A stretch of DNA of 64,000 nucleotides from Sorex araneus. Lineage: Eukaryota > Chordata > Mammalia > Eulipotyphla > Soricidae. A model generated the notes under the pieces. The model did no database searches, was not told the origin of the DNA, and was given only the letters and a program-made list of their open reading frames with translations. This document shows positions 41,264 through 51,909 of this stretch, in pieces. Position numbers and translations under genes: made by a program. Numbering within the stretch: the first letter of the stretch is position 1; every line of letters starts with the position of its first letter. The stretch lies in contig NC_073307.1 of the NCBI RefSeq assembly GCF_027595985.1, positions 12,716,432 to 12,780,431 of the forward strand. The letters run 5' to 3'.

Positions 41264-41382
41264 GATGCTGGAGCACATATTTTGCATGCAGGAGGCCCCA
41301 ATACAATCCCTGAGCACTGTGCCAGGAGTAGCCCCTGAGCAACACCAGGTGTGATCCCAAAACCAAAAAGAGAAAAAAAGAG
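41264..41382 (+). mobile_element. SINE-A, internally deleted
   Basis: GATGCTGGAGCACATATTTT head merges into CAATCCCTGAGCACTGTGCC and GGTGTGATCCCAAAACC. About 40 bases of the middle are missing. Confidence 0.75.
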
Positions 41383-41769
41383 AGATAATTTTTTTCTGGA
41401 GAAAACTCAAAGTATACAAAACCATATTAATGAGAAAACTATAAAAATATGTCATAATAAGGCCTAATTTTTTTATGATGCCCAAACCAGAAATACTTAT
41501 CAATAGTTCCTAAAACAAAAAGAAAATGAAATTTTAGACAGTCTATGACTAAATGACTTAGTTTAATAATCTCATGGGAACTGATATCCAGTTACAGTAT
41601 AGTGAGATTCATTTCTTAGATTTAATAGGATAATCAAATGTTCCTGAAAGTCTCTTTTTATATTATATATATTTGAAGACATCCTTGAAAATATTTTTGA
41701 AAGTTACTTTGTCAGAGATAACTGATTTTAGACTACAGATTATTTTTCAAATAAGTTATATTTATTGAA

Positions 41770-42348
41770 GTATCATGGTTCAGAGGAGCCTCACGCATGA
41801 AGGGACTGGCAGTGGAACCCAGGTGTGCGGGACCCGGGACTGAGATCTCCAAGCCTTCTCGAATTGGGACTGGGCCTTCTCCACCCAGACACCCCATTTT
41901 CCAGTAGCTTGGCAGCCACACCCACAAACTGGCACCCGGTGCCGTGTAATCTCACCAATGGCCAATGTCCAGAGACTATAAGACCAAGCTCAAGGACATG
42001 TAATAGCCTTGTTTTCCCTCTTGTAGAACCTGACAAGCTACCAAGAGTCTATTGCCCACATGGGAGAGCCTTCCAATACAGTAAAAGATATATACACATA
42101 CCTCTCAGAGAGTCTGGCAAGCTACCCACACAGCAGAGCCTGGCAAGCTACCCATGCTGTATTCGATGTGCCAAAAACAGTAACAATAGGTCTCATTACC
42201 CTGACCCTGAAAGAGCCTCCAATCGCTGGGAAAGACGAGTAAGGAGAGGCTGCTAAAATCTCAGGGCTGAGTGTGATAGAGACATTACTGGTGCCCACTC
42301 GAGTAAATCAACGAACAAACAAATGACAGTGATACAGTGATACAGTGA
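41770..42348 (+). mobile_element. Apparent internally deleted RTE derivative
   Basis: The left part (41790-41965) is the repeat also found at 39186-39560. The right part (42020-42348) has three GGCAAGCTACC-type units, GTATTCGATGTGCCAAAAAC, then about 85 bases absent from SINE-B. It ends with ACATTACTGGTGCCCACTCG and GACAGTGATACAGTGATACA. The end matches SINE-B and the RTE LINE. No RT sequence lies between, so it looks like a nonautonomous deletion product. Confidence 0.65.
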
Positions 42349-42458
42349 TCATGGTTTACAATTCTATTGATACTGTTTTACAACTGCAGTGTCAAAAACC
42401 CTCCACCATTATCCTAATGTCCTTCTCATCTTAACTATTCCTACTCCACTTTGCATCT

Positions 42459-42905
42459 ACTTTAAAATTTTTTTTAATTGAATCACTGTGAGATAGACAC
42501 TTACAAAGCTGGTCATGATTGGATTTTAGTCACGTAGTGTTCCAACACCCATCCCTCCACCAGTGTGCATTGCCCAGCACCAGTGCCCCCAGGTTCCCTC
42601 CCATCACCTCCACCCCTGCCTGCGCTTTTCTTCTCTTCCTCTCCCTCTCCCTCTCCCCCTCCCTCTCCCTCTCCCCCTCCCTCCCTCCCCCTCTATCTCC
42701 TTTTGGGCATGTGGTTTGCAATATTGATACTGAAAGGTTATCAGGAAAATTCCTTTACCTACTTTTAACACTCAGATCTTGTCCAGCGTGATCATTCCCA
42801 GCTATCGTTGTCATACTGGTCTCTTCTCTATCTTACCTATCCTCAGCCCCCACGTTTGTGGTTAGTTCCAACTATTGACCAGTCCTTCTAGTCCCTGTTT
42901 TCCCT
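42459..42905 (-). mobile_element. L1-type 3' end, antisense, with (CTCTCC)n expansion
   Basis: TTGAATCACTGTGAGATAGA, CCAACACCCATCCCTCCACC and CTTTTGGGCATGTGGTTTGC match the other antisense tails. CCTCTCC units at 42635-42694 have expanded within it. Confidence 0.82.
42635..42694. repeat. (CCCTCT)n tract
   Basis: A pure pyrimidine run of CCCTCT/CCCCCT hexamers inside the L1-type tail. Confidence 0.88.
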
Positions 42906-42909
42906 GGCC

Positions 42910-43525
42910 ATGGATATTTAGACTACAGATTTTAACTCAGTAACCTGTACACAAAACATCAAGAAAATGATAACCTTCATTAATGAATTTTGCTACAACA
43001 CAAATAGTTCTAACAGCCAGAAGATGGCGCTATTTACATGTAAAATAATCCCCTTTTTTATTTTTTAATTTTTTTAACCCCCCGTTACAAGTGCTTCAGT
43101 TCAATGTGAAATGAAGGGAAAATGAATATGGTGCTTTCTAAGGTATTTGGCGGTGAGGAATGCATCAGAAATATATGTTAAATTTTCATATGGAAGAACT
43201 AGTATCCAAAGTATAGATGGGTTGTGTGTTTTTTATTTGTCTCGAGGTTTACAGCAGTGAATTCTTATATCCTGCTTCTTCAACCCTCACCAGAAGCTCC
43301 TGGGATTCAGCTCACAAAGGAACACAGTGGGGCTTAGTGGTAGGACCCCAAGAAAACAGCATAAGAGGTAAAAGTCCTGGGTTAGGACTAGGAATTGGAG
43401 CAGATCAAAGAGGTCAGAAGTGGAGAAAGAGAACGTAGGTAGGTAGGCGGAGGGTGGAGTGTTTACTTACCTAATTAAGAAGAGGCAGCTGCAAGGGGTA
43501 GGGTTCTTACTGCAGGGTTCCAACA
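42910..43525. other. No gene; one CTCF-like motif
   Basis: CCAGAAGATGGCGCTA at 43017-43032 differs from the CTCF core at one position. Nothing else is recognised. Confidence 0.4.
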
Positions 43526-43526
43526 A

Positions 43527-43528
<2 letters not shown>

Positions 43529-43561
<33 letters not shown>

Positions 43562-43572
43562 TGTTTGTGTGT
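43529..43572. repeat. (GT)n microsatellite
   Basis: About fifteen GT units, then CTGTTTGTGTGT. Confidence 0.93.
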
Positions 43573-43579
43573 ACTATAC

Positions 43580-44060
43580 AAATACTGTGGCCAAGGGATT
43601 GAATGGTAATTGAAATCCAGTCTACTATTTTCTGGTGTCAAGTCAACTGTAGTTCCAACAAGAGGAAATGAGAATACCTTGTGCAGTGATAATCAAAAGA
43701 ATGCATGACTAGGAAAGTATTTTGAAAATGGGGTTCCAAGTGCTGGGTTGAAGTCTGAGGCGGCATAGACATTGTGTGCAGGTGATGGACAGGGTGGTGG
43801 GACTGGATTAGTTTCTCTTCAGGTGAGTTTAGGTCAGAAAGAGATTCAGAGGATGGTAGATTTGGGGGGTAATAAATAAGATGATACCTGAAAGAAGAGG
43901 CAGTGTAGGGGATTCGGGATAGATAGGAAAATAGGCCAATAATGAGAAACTGATGCATTCGAAACCACTTACTGAATTTGAGTTAGGTGAGAGACATTTG
44001 TTGCTTTACTCTATAGCTTAGCACAAATAAGAATGACTGGAAAGACATCAGACTTTGTAC
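43580..44060. other. No gene or recognised repeat
   Basis: Nothing specific is seen. Confidence 0.5.
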
Positions 44061-44067
44061 TAAAAAG

Positions 44068-44440
44068 TAGTCGAGGCTGGAGAGATGGCTCAGAGGGCTG
44101 GTGTGCACGCGTTACGTGCAGGAGGCCTGGGTTTGGTCACAGCACCCCTGGTCCCCACCATTGCTGGGATGACCTCCGACATGAAGATGGTGTGATCCAG
44201 AAACGGAAGGAAGGAATCTATGGAGACTGTCTGAGGCAGTCTCTGTGTGGGGGCCTGAGTGTGGTGTCTGGTATTGCTGGTCCCCTCGAGCACTGCTGGG
44301 GTTGGCCCCGATGGCCTCCAGTACCACCTGGCTCAAACCAGCAGCTAATCAGCTGAGTGTCGCTGGGCCACCGAGCACTGCTTGAGATGAACCTCCCCCT
44401 CACACCCCAGACACCATCCCCCACCCCCACCAAAACAAAA
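44068..44440 (+). mobile_element. Old SINE-A-like composite
   Basis: GAGGCTGGAGAGATGGCTCA head with GGCCTGGGTTTGGTCACAGC at 44070-44140. A second SINE-like 3' part (GCTGAGTGTCGCTGGGCCAC, ACCGAGCACTGCTTGAGATG) lies at 44345-44400. The intervening sequence is unexplained. Confidence 0.5.
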
Positions 44441-44664
44441 CAAATCTCTGGTGGATTAGAATAGCGTTTGTTAGGGGATGGTGGTCTTTTGCAAGGGTTT
44501 GGGAAGAGAGCGACAGGAAGAGAAGCCCAAGACTTGTACATAAGAGAATGGAGAAATGGCATCCCTGGGGCTTTGAGATTTTACCTTTAGGCACTTAGAA
44601 CTTACACCAGAATGTTTGAAAAAGCTGAATCAGAAAGTTGGAAAGGTATATGCGTGTGAACTGA

Positions 44665-44770
44665 TGTTGGAGTGGCTAAGGTGCTTGTGTGTGGTTCAGC
44701 CATTGCATTTACATACGGCAGCACCCTGAGTATCCTCAGGAGGGATCTGGGAGTGCAGAGCTGAGGAGGG
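44665..44770 (+). mobile_element. SINE-A, old copy
   Basis: GGAGTGGCTAAGGTGCTTGT, GCAGCACCCTGAGTATCCTC and GATCTGGGAGTGCAGAGCTG. Confidence 0.6.
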
Positions 44771-44810
44771 AGAGAGAGCAATAGAAGGGTTAGGGAAGGA
44801 GAAGGGGGAG

Positions 44811-44811
<1 letters not shown>

Positions 44812-44861
<50 letters not shown>
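44812..44861. repeat. (GATA)n(GA)n microsatellite
   Basis: About eight GATA units are followed by about ten GA units. Confidence 0.93.
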
Positions 44862-44869
44862 CTGATTTT

Positions 44870-45780
44870 GAACAGCCACTATGGAGAACAGGATATGCCC
44901 CAAGAGGAAGAAGAAATAGCAGTGCGGGGTATGATTCTTGATTCTTCCAAAGGTATTTATTGACTATGACTCATCTCACTGTGTGTACGTGAGGAAAGAA
45001 CACAGCATTTCTTTGCCAAGCGAATGTATCTGAGGAGTCAATGCACAGAAAGCTGCAAATAAGAGGGTTTGAGGTGAGAACCAAGTGCATGCAGAGTCAG
45101 GAGACAGGAGAAGATTTCACAAGGCAGTTCTGGGAGTGCTTCTTGGAGGGTATAGAACGCGGTGAGTTTTTAGGACTTCAGCATGCAAAGAAAAGTTTCG
45201 TGGAAGCATTAACTTCAATTTGGGCCAGAAATGGAAAGATAGAAGATCATCTTTGGTTTTTGACATAGTCATGGGTAGGACATTAAAGGCACAGAACTTA
45301 AAACTCAGGGAACAAAACTGTGGAAGCCTCAAGCGAGCCCTCTTCTCCCCTGGACAGAAGCCCCATGTCATCAGATACTTTACTAGAGAGCCTGGGGCTG
45401 GAAGGAAAGATCCTGAAGACTTTTCTGAGCTATTGGAACATTTTAAACTCAGGAACAATAAATATGCTGCGACGTTGGAGAGAAGTCAGGTACAGAAGGG
45501 AAAACTATAGAAACAGTCTCGCTAGGGCGACTCAAGACTATTTCTTCCTGGTTTCAGTTCCATCTGCTCTTTCCGGAAATACTCATTCTACTTCATTATA
45601 GTTCATCAGTGACCTCCTCCATTGCCCTTGTCTCCTATCTTTGGTGTCTTTAATTTCCAATCTTTTCATTCCTCCACATTTTAGTCTTCTCTGCGCCTAT
45701 CCTTGCCTTTTGGTCATCTCTAGTCTATGTTCCTTGGCTTTTCTCTGTGTGTGCCATCCTGGACTTTATTCCTTTTTTTA
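44870..45780. other. No gene; possible old L2-like sequence
   Basis: 45100-45330 (TCACAAGGCAGTTCTGGGAG, GTGCTTCTTGGAGGG) recalls L2 LINE sequence but is too diverged to assert. Frames of 93-113 codons have no recognisable domains. Confidence 0.35.
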
Positions 45781-45784
45781 AACA

Positions 45785-45942
45785 TTTTTTCCACTTGGCT
45801 GGCTGTGCTCAGGGCTTACTCCTGGCTCTGCACTTTAGGAATTACTCCTGGTGGTGCTGGGGACCCCAGGGGATGCGGGGATTGAAACTGTTTTGGCCAA
45901 TGGAATGCGAGAGCCCTATACGCTGTACTATCATTCTGGCCC
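45785..45942 (-). mobile_element. SINE-A copy
   Basis: GGGCTTACTCCTGGCTCTGC, GGAATTACTCCTGGTGGTGC and a head ending CATTCTGGCCC. Confidence 0.88.
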
Positions 45943-47317
45943 CCAATATTTGCTCTGAATATTCAGTTAACCTACACACTTTAGCTGCACCATAGAGAAA
46001 TTCAGGAAAAGGACAACAGGTGTCAATCATTTTGGAATGCCACTAATGTAGCCCTTTATATTTTCAGAGTCTCTATGGTTGCTAATATTTAATGCCATTT
46101 TGAGTTCAGTTCAGTATTTGTACACATTTTGGCATTATGACTAATACATGAACAGACTAAATTTAGTGTGATTTGTAGTTTGAGTGGAAGAATAGTAGCT
46201 CTGGTAACTGCACAAGTTTCTTATTACTTTATCAAAGTTTGATTCCATTTTAATTAACTCTAAGAGCCTCTAGAATCACCATTAGGAAATAATATGTATT
46301 GGTTTGCTTTTATTTTCTCCTTAAAATAACAAAATATTGCTATTGTTTTCTGTCTAAATAGTTTTTCTGTTTAATAAAATATTTTTCCCTGCCTTTCCTT
46401 ATAGTGACCTCATGTCCCCCAAATAGTTAATGTAAAAATATCTGAGGTTAAAATAAATAAAGTTCAGAAAAAGAAAAGAAAGCTTTAGAAGTCTTGATTC
46501 TGGAATATGGACATATATAGGCATATAATATATTCCCCATGCCATTTGAGCCTGCAATAATCTTCCTTTAAAAGGCTTCTTATAGTACTTTCTAACTAGA
46601 AATTATTCCTAATTTACTTGAAACTGTAGAAAGTAGAACTTCTGAGTAATTCATACTTAATGAAAATTGTATTGAAGGCAGTAAGAACCTATTGAGTAAG
46701 ATTGATGTTTTAATTATGAGATATTTTATAAATGATTCATTCAGTCTTGTACTTCTGCTTAAACACTTTTACTTGTTTCAATCTTTTCAAAGGAAGAGGA
46801 CAAACTTGTTTTTGAGAACAACTCAATAAGCATTCTCAATAGTTATTTTGAGAAAAATGGTTCAATATTTTTAAAGCTTTAATTGGAATAGATAATTAAA
46901 AAAATCCTGTATTAAAATATATATTGCCACCATTAACCTGATGATTTGACTTATTATGTAAACAAAGCGTAATGTTTCTTACAGTCTCTGAATAACCACT
47001 TTATCCAAACTTGAAAGATTAAGTGAAAACAAAGGGAGTGAAGGAAAATGGGAGGGGTCATGGGTCTGTATCTGCCTCGTCAAGGAGGGCAGTACTTTTG
47101 GTGAGTGCAATTTCCATGAGCATCTGGGCCTTTTGTCATGTTTTGGATGGATGACCTGAGTCTGATATATTGGTGAATGGCATTAACAAAGGTCTGGTTG
47201 TCAAAGGCAAGGAAGAAAAATGCAATTAGCCATAGCAATGAGGTGATGTCTATGTTTCAGGGAAAAAAGAAGATACCTAACAACTGGCAGTAAAAACACT
47301 GAAATGATACTGTTAAT

Positions 47318-47324
47318 AAAAGGC

Positions 47325-47356
<32 letters not shown>

Positions 47357-47360
47357 TGTG
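47318..47360. repeat. (GT)n microsatellite
   Basis: GT units with one TTTGTG interruption. Confidence 0.93.
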
Positions 47361-48286
47361 TGGTGTATGTTTTGTTATAGTGAGATTAAAAAAAGTCACA
47401 TTTTTGCTAGCAGTTGTTTCCTGCGATAAGAGTATGTACTATTACCAAAGGGACTGGTAGTGAGGTCTATGAATTTGTAACTCAAAACGCACTAATTTCA
47501 TCAACAGAATGTTTGCAATATGTGTGTTTCTGTGTAAGGACCATCGCAATGAAACACAAGTCTACTGGAGTCCAAAAGACGCTTGCTCTTTTTTTGGTCT
47601 CATTCCTCCCCCTCCTTCTTTATAAACCTTGCCATCCAGAGGAGAGAACCATATCTAATCTCCCAATTAGGTCAGGCCCCAGGATAATCAATCTCCTTAA
47701 CAGCAGATGCCTTGTTTTAGCAAATGAATGCTTGGTTTCAAAAGCAGTTTTGTGTTGAGAGAGGAGTGCAGTTGGCATGGGTGATTAGAACTCTTTTAAA
47801 CTCTATAAAAGCTTAGGGAGATTGTTTTATGCTTCCCCTTTGTGAGCTAAAGTAAAAGCTGGATATAGCCATCTTAAAATGAACATGGTGGGGACTTTAT
47901 GTAGTCTGTGAGAACATCCAAATGCATATCAATGCAACTATTTGAAGTTCAAAATTTTGGTTCACATGTGAATTAAGCTGTGACTTTCTATAAAATCTAA
48001 AGCTTTTATGTATGTTTTTTTTTTAATGGCTGCTCTTCATCTTTATTTTGTTCCTCAAGAAGACTAACTCATTACAGTACCATATTTTAAACAAAAAAAT
48101 ATAACCAGATAGCACAATTTTCATGTTTATTGTGTGACCTGCACTTACATAAGTGTGTAAATGCTTACCTTCATATCTGAGAACTTTGCAGTTCATATGT
48201 GTGATATATTTTCAGTTCATAAAATTAAGTTATAATTGCAAAAGTTTAGAAACTGTATAAAGTTAAATGTACTTTATACATTTGTC

Positions 48287-48317
48287 AAACTAAGTCAAAC
48301 TAAGATTGACTTAGTTT
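48287..48317. repeat. Perfect 12-bp inverted repeat
   Basis: AAACTAAGTCAA and TTGACTTAGTTT are separated by a 7-base loop. Confidence 0.9.
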
Positions 48318-48639
48318 TGCTCTCAATTCATTTAACCTAAGATATATTGAAATATATCTTATATACATAATAAAATTTGTTTTATGATACCTGATTAAAA
48401 ATACCTTTTAGGAAATCAATATATAATTTCAGGTAATCATTTCTCAGAATCTAACTGCTGGAACTCATGGCGATGCCTAAAATGAATACATAAAACAAGT
48501 CAGAGAGTCCTGTTAATACCTTTTCCTTTTTTCCTGAAGGACATGAAGGAAATGTCTTATAATTATAGCATTGAGTTGAAACACTTGCAAAATGGGTAAA
48601 CAAAAATGTGTTCACTGTTACAATTTTTGTTTGTTTGTT

Positions 48640-48796
48640 TCTCTGGCCACAGGTGTCAATGCTCAATAGTTACTCCTAGCTCTATATTCAGAGATCTCTG
48701 TGGTCCTCCTGGGGATTGTATGGGATGCCAGGGATTAAACACCATCAGCCATGTGCAAGGCAAGTTCCCTAGCTGAAGTGCTATCTTTCTGGCCTC
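48640..48796 (-). mobile_element. SINE-A, diverged
   Basis: AATAGTTACTCCTAGCTCTA, GTATGGGATGCCAGGGATTA and GTGCAAGGCAAGTTCCC. Confidence 0.85.
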
Positions 48797-48799
48797 CAC

Positions 48800-49650
48800 T
48801 GTTAAAATTTAGACATTAACATTTTGACTTTATTTTTTAATGATCAGTTCTACCAATTTTTCTTGAAGCAGGACTTGATCATATTTAATATACGGGAAAT
48901 TAATGTTTCCCATTGCCGATAAAACATCTGAGCAAAAAGCAAAAGCAGATGATATTTAACTTAAGAAACATTTGGTGCTTATTAGCTTTTCTGCAGCTTA
49001 AATGTTGGTAATGTATAGGCTTACATTTGATTTCAAATTATAGTTTAAGATTAACTTAATAAGGTCAAAATTCAGTGAGACATGATTTTTTAAATACAGG
49101 CATTATTCTTAATAATAGATAGATTATTCTTAATAATCCAAAAACCAAATAGAACTGTGGCTGTTCACTTTTACTTATTCCAAAGTATATGTGAACTTCT
49201 TAAAGATTTTAACTGGAAAACAGTTCAATGTCTAAATATATTATCTACAGTTTAAATTTAAAATGTAATTATTATAGCATATGAGGCAGTTCGCATTTAA
49301 TTTAATAAGGTTAATGCTTAGGTTAACACAAACATTTTAATGATTTTTAGAATATATAGATTTTCAAAATAAAATCTTATCTAGGAGCATTTATGACTAA
49401 TGCATACAAGAATCATTTCTTCCATAGACACTATTTCTTCCTTAGACACTATTTCTCTCTCACACACACTATAAAATAAGAAAAAATCTGAAAAAAAAAT
49501 ACAAAAATGTTAGCAATATCTTTAGTTGATGGCTATTTTTTGAGTGATTTACAGAATCTCTAGTGTACTATGTAGGTCTATATTTTTGATAGTTATTTTA
49601 TATGTGAGGGAAATATAGCTATTTTATTTAGCTTGACAATTTTGTAATAG
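48800..49650. other. AT-rich, no gene or recognised repeat
   Basis: Nothing is seen beyond a short direct duplication of TAGACACTATTTC near 49425-49452. Confidence 0.55.
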
Positions 49651-49667
49651 AGTTGACAATAAATTTT

Positions 49668-49835
49668 TTTTTCATTTTGGGTCACACCCAGCGATGCACA
49701 GGGATCACTCTTGGCTCTGCACTCAGGAATTACTCCTGGTGGTACTCAGGGGACCATATGGGATGCTGGGAATCGAACCCAGGTCGACCGAGTGCAAGGC
49801 AAACGCCTTATTGGCTGTACTATCGCTCCAGCCCC
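49668..49835 (-). mobile_element. SINE-A with target-site duplication
   Basis: Near-consensus antisense copy ending CTATCGCTCCAGCCCC. TGACAATAAATTTT at 49654-49667 recurs at 49836-49849. Confidence 0.95.
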
Positions 49836-49849
49836 TGACAATAAATTTT

Positions 49850-50725
49850 ACTTGTCTTTTTGAATATCTGTAAATCCTGCAAGTGCAAATACCAGTGTCT
49901 CCTTTGGCACAACTGAAATGGCAGTGCTGTTGAAATAAACTACTCAGTGGAAATCATAACCTAATAATTGGAAGGAATAAATGTCTTATGCTTAAGATAA
50001 CCAAGGAAAAATGTAAAATAAAAGTGAAATGGTAAACAGAAAGTATGCATATATTTTATCTTAAGATCACTTTACTAAACCTTTGAAAATTATTGAAGAC
50101 CTATAAAGATCCTTCATTTATTAAATTGCATCTATAATTATTTTTATATTAGATTTTAAACTTGAGAAGCTTTGAATGTTTAATTCTTTAAAAATAAAGG
50201 TGAAAGCTCATTAGATATGAACATGTGCAGTATTTTTAAAACAAAAAAACAGTGAGTTGAGTAACTTAGTTTTTTTGTAAATGTCTTTAAATTATGACTT
50301 TATAATAGAAGACAGCTAGAGTCTGTTATCTGTTTCTGGAGTTTATTTGTTCTGATATGGCATTTTGGTTGACTATAATGAAGAGTTGGCTTTATACACA
50401 TACATAATTGGAAAAAGGAGAGACATTTTATTTGATAACCATAGACATTCTTTAATATTATACCAATTCTCAATGAGTTTGTTAGATATCAATTACCTTA
50501 TGGAATATGAAGCAACATTAATGATTTTGATACCTTCAAAAGTAGCCTATTTCTCAAGAAATATTTCTAAAGAAGAATATTTAGCCTTTAAGGATTAAAT
50601 TATAATAAGGCAACAGTGGTAGCACTAAAATTAAATTGTAACAAAATAATAATAATAATACAATGTCAAGTACCTTATTAGGATATCTTAACAGTTTAAT
50701 TGGTAAGATAACTTTGTGTTTCTTT
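49850..50725. other. AT-rich, no gene or recognised repeat
   Basis: The 77-codon frame at 50365 has no recognisable domain. (AAT)n occurs at 50646-50660. Confidence 0.5.
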
Positions 50726-50727
50726 GT

Positions 50728-50892
50728 TTATTTTGGGTGATACCTGGAGGTACTTAGGGTTTACTTTTGGCTCTGTGCTCAGGGATTACACCTGGAGGGA
50801 TCAGGGGACCAAATTGTGTACTGAGGATTAAACCCGGGTCAGCTATATGCAAGGCAGATGTCATGCCAACCTGCTGTACTATCTCTCAGACC
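50728..50892 (-). mobile_element. SINE-A, diverged
   Basis: TTTTGGGTGATACCTGGAGG, GGCTCTGTGCTCAGGGATTA and AAACCCGGGTCAGCTATATG. Confidence 0.85.
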
Positions 50893-50899
50893 TAAAAAA

Positions 50900-51460
50900 A
50901 AAATCGCTTTTAAATTGTTAAAACAGCTCAAATCTCTAAGTCCTGCATCTGTAATTCTGAGGCAAAGTTGTCTGTTTATTACATGAGTGAGTTAAAAAGT
51001 CTTTCCTTTTTATCTCACTGGAGGTAACATTCTGTATCTGAATTAAGCAGTCATAGCATGACAAGAATACAATAAATATTTGATCAATGGTCATTGGCAT
51101 GTTGTCCTACTATTCTAAATAGCCATCCTCATTGTAAGTACAAAAGGAAATAATTTCCAAACAAAAGCTTTGCTTGAGCCTTGAGAACCAAAATATTGAT
51201 TTCTGAAGAAAATGTTTGCTTCAGTGGGAATTTTCTATACCAGAAATTGCAGCCAAAATACACATTTACTTTTGTGACACTCATCTAATGTCAGATATTA
51301 TTAAAAACAGTTTAGACTGTTCCTAAACATGGCTTTTGATATTTCTTTTCCTTATAAACATTTGAATGAAACGTCTCAACAATGATCTGATTATTAAAAA
51401 GTCCTTAAACTCCTTTTCCTTTCAAATTATGGTCTTGTTCTCACCAGGAAATCTGGATGA
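50900..51460. other. AT-rich, no gene or recognised repeat
   Basis: Nothing specific is seen. Confidence 0.5.
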
Positions 51461-51462
51461 CA

Positions 51463-51464
<2 letters not shown>

Positions 51465-51520
<56 letters not shown>
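51465..51520. repeat. (GT)n microsatellite, about 28 units
   Basis: An uninterrupted GT run, the longest dinucleotide GT tract here. The frames reading Cys-Val repeats are artefacts. Confidence 0.96.
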
Positions 51521-51524
<4 letters not shown>

Positions 51525-51588
51525 TTTCAGACTGACAGAAAAGGTACTGCCATCCCATTCTCATAGGTCAGTGGCAGTGCCAGAGCAT

Positions 51589-51605
51589 TCCTGCAGATGG
51601 CGCTG
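51589..51605 (+). promoter_or_regulatory. CTCF-like motif
   Basis: TCCTGCAGATGGCGCTG matches the CTCF core at all but one position (T for A at position 3). Confidence 0.3.
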
Positions 51606-51784
51606 TCAGAGGACCCAGGACTTCATAGAGAGCATCCTCTACCTTTCCTACCCTGCCAGAGGAGCTTAGGGTTCCCTCTGGAGCCTACTTGCCTCTGCTG
51701 CCTTGGCTCCCCCGCCCCCTCCCCCATTGCACTCACTGCCCTGGATATGGATCCACAGTTAGTAGATCCGTATCTGCTTTCTCA

Positions 51785-51905
51785 ACCCTGCAAGCTCCAA
51801 GAATGAAGGCTCAGAGCCAGCTCTTCCATTTTATGCCCAGAACCTTGCACAGTGTCTGGCACCGGCTCTTAGTAAGAGCCCCTGAACAGCTGAGTAAATG
51901 AATGC
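51785..51905 (+). mobile_element. Ancient L2-type LINE 3' end
   Basis: CCCAGAACCTTGCACAGTGT, CTGGCACCGGCTCTTAGTAA and TGAGTAAATGAATG parallel the well-known L2 3' terminus. The order and spacing fit, and the divergence is high as expected. Confidence 0.7.
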
Positions 51906-51909
51906 TGCT

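Larger units (their letters stand above)
45945..48635. other. 2.7 kb AT-rich stretch free of recognised SINEs
   Basis: The longest SINE-free run in the window. It contains a (GT)n tract at 47318-47360 and short inverted repeats near 48290 and 48350. The 114-codon frame at 47414 is unsupported. Confidence 0.55.

Noticed and set aside
47414..47758. 114-codon plus-strand frame with a hydrophobic middle
   Set aside because: No domain, no codon bias, no splice context and no neighbouring gene evidence. Chance length in this setting.
51366..51566. Cys-Val repeat protein frames over GT tracts
   Set aside because: Simple translation of (GT)n microsatellites. The same applies to Ser-Leu runs over (CT)n tracts at 54223 and 62487.
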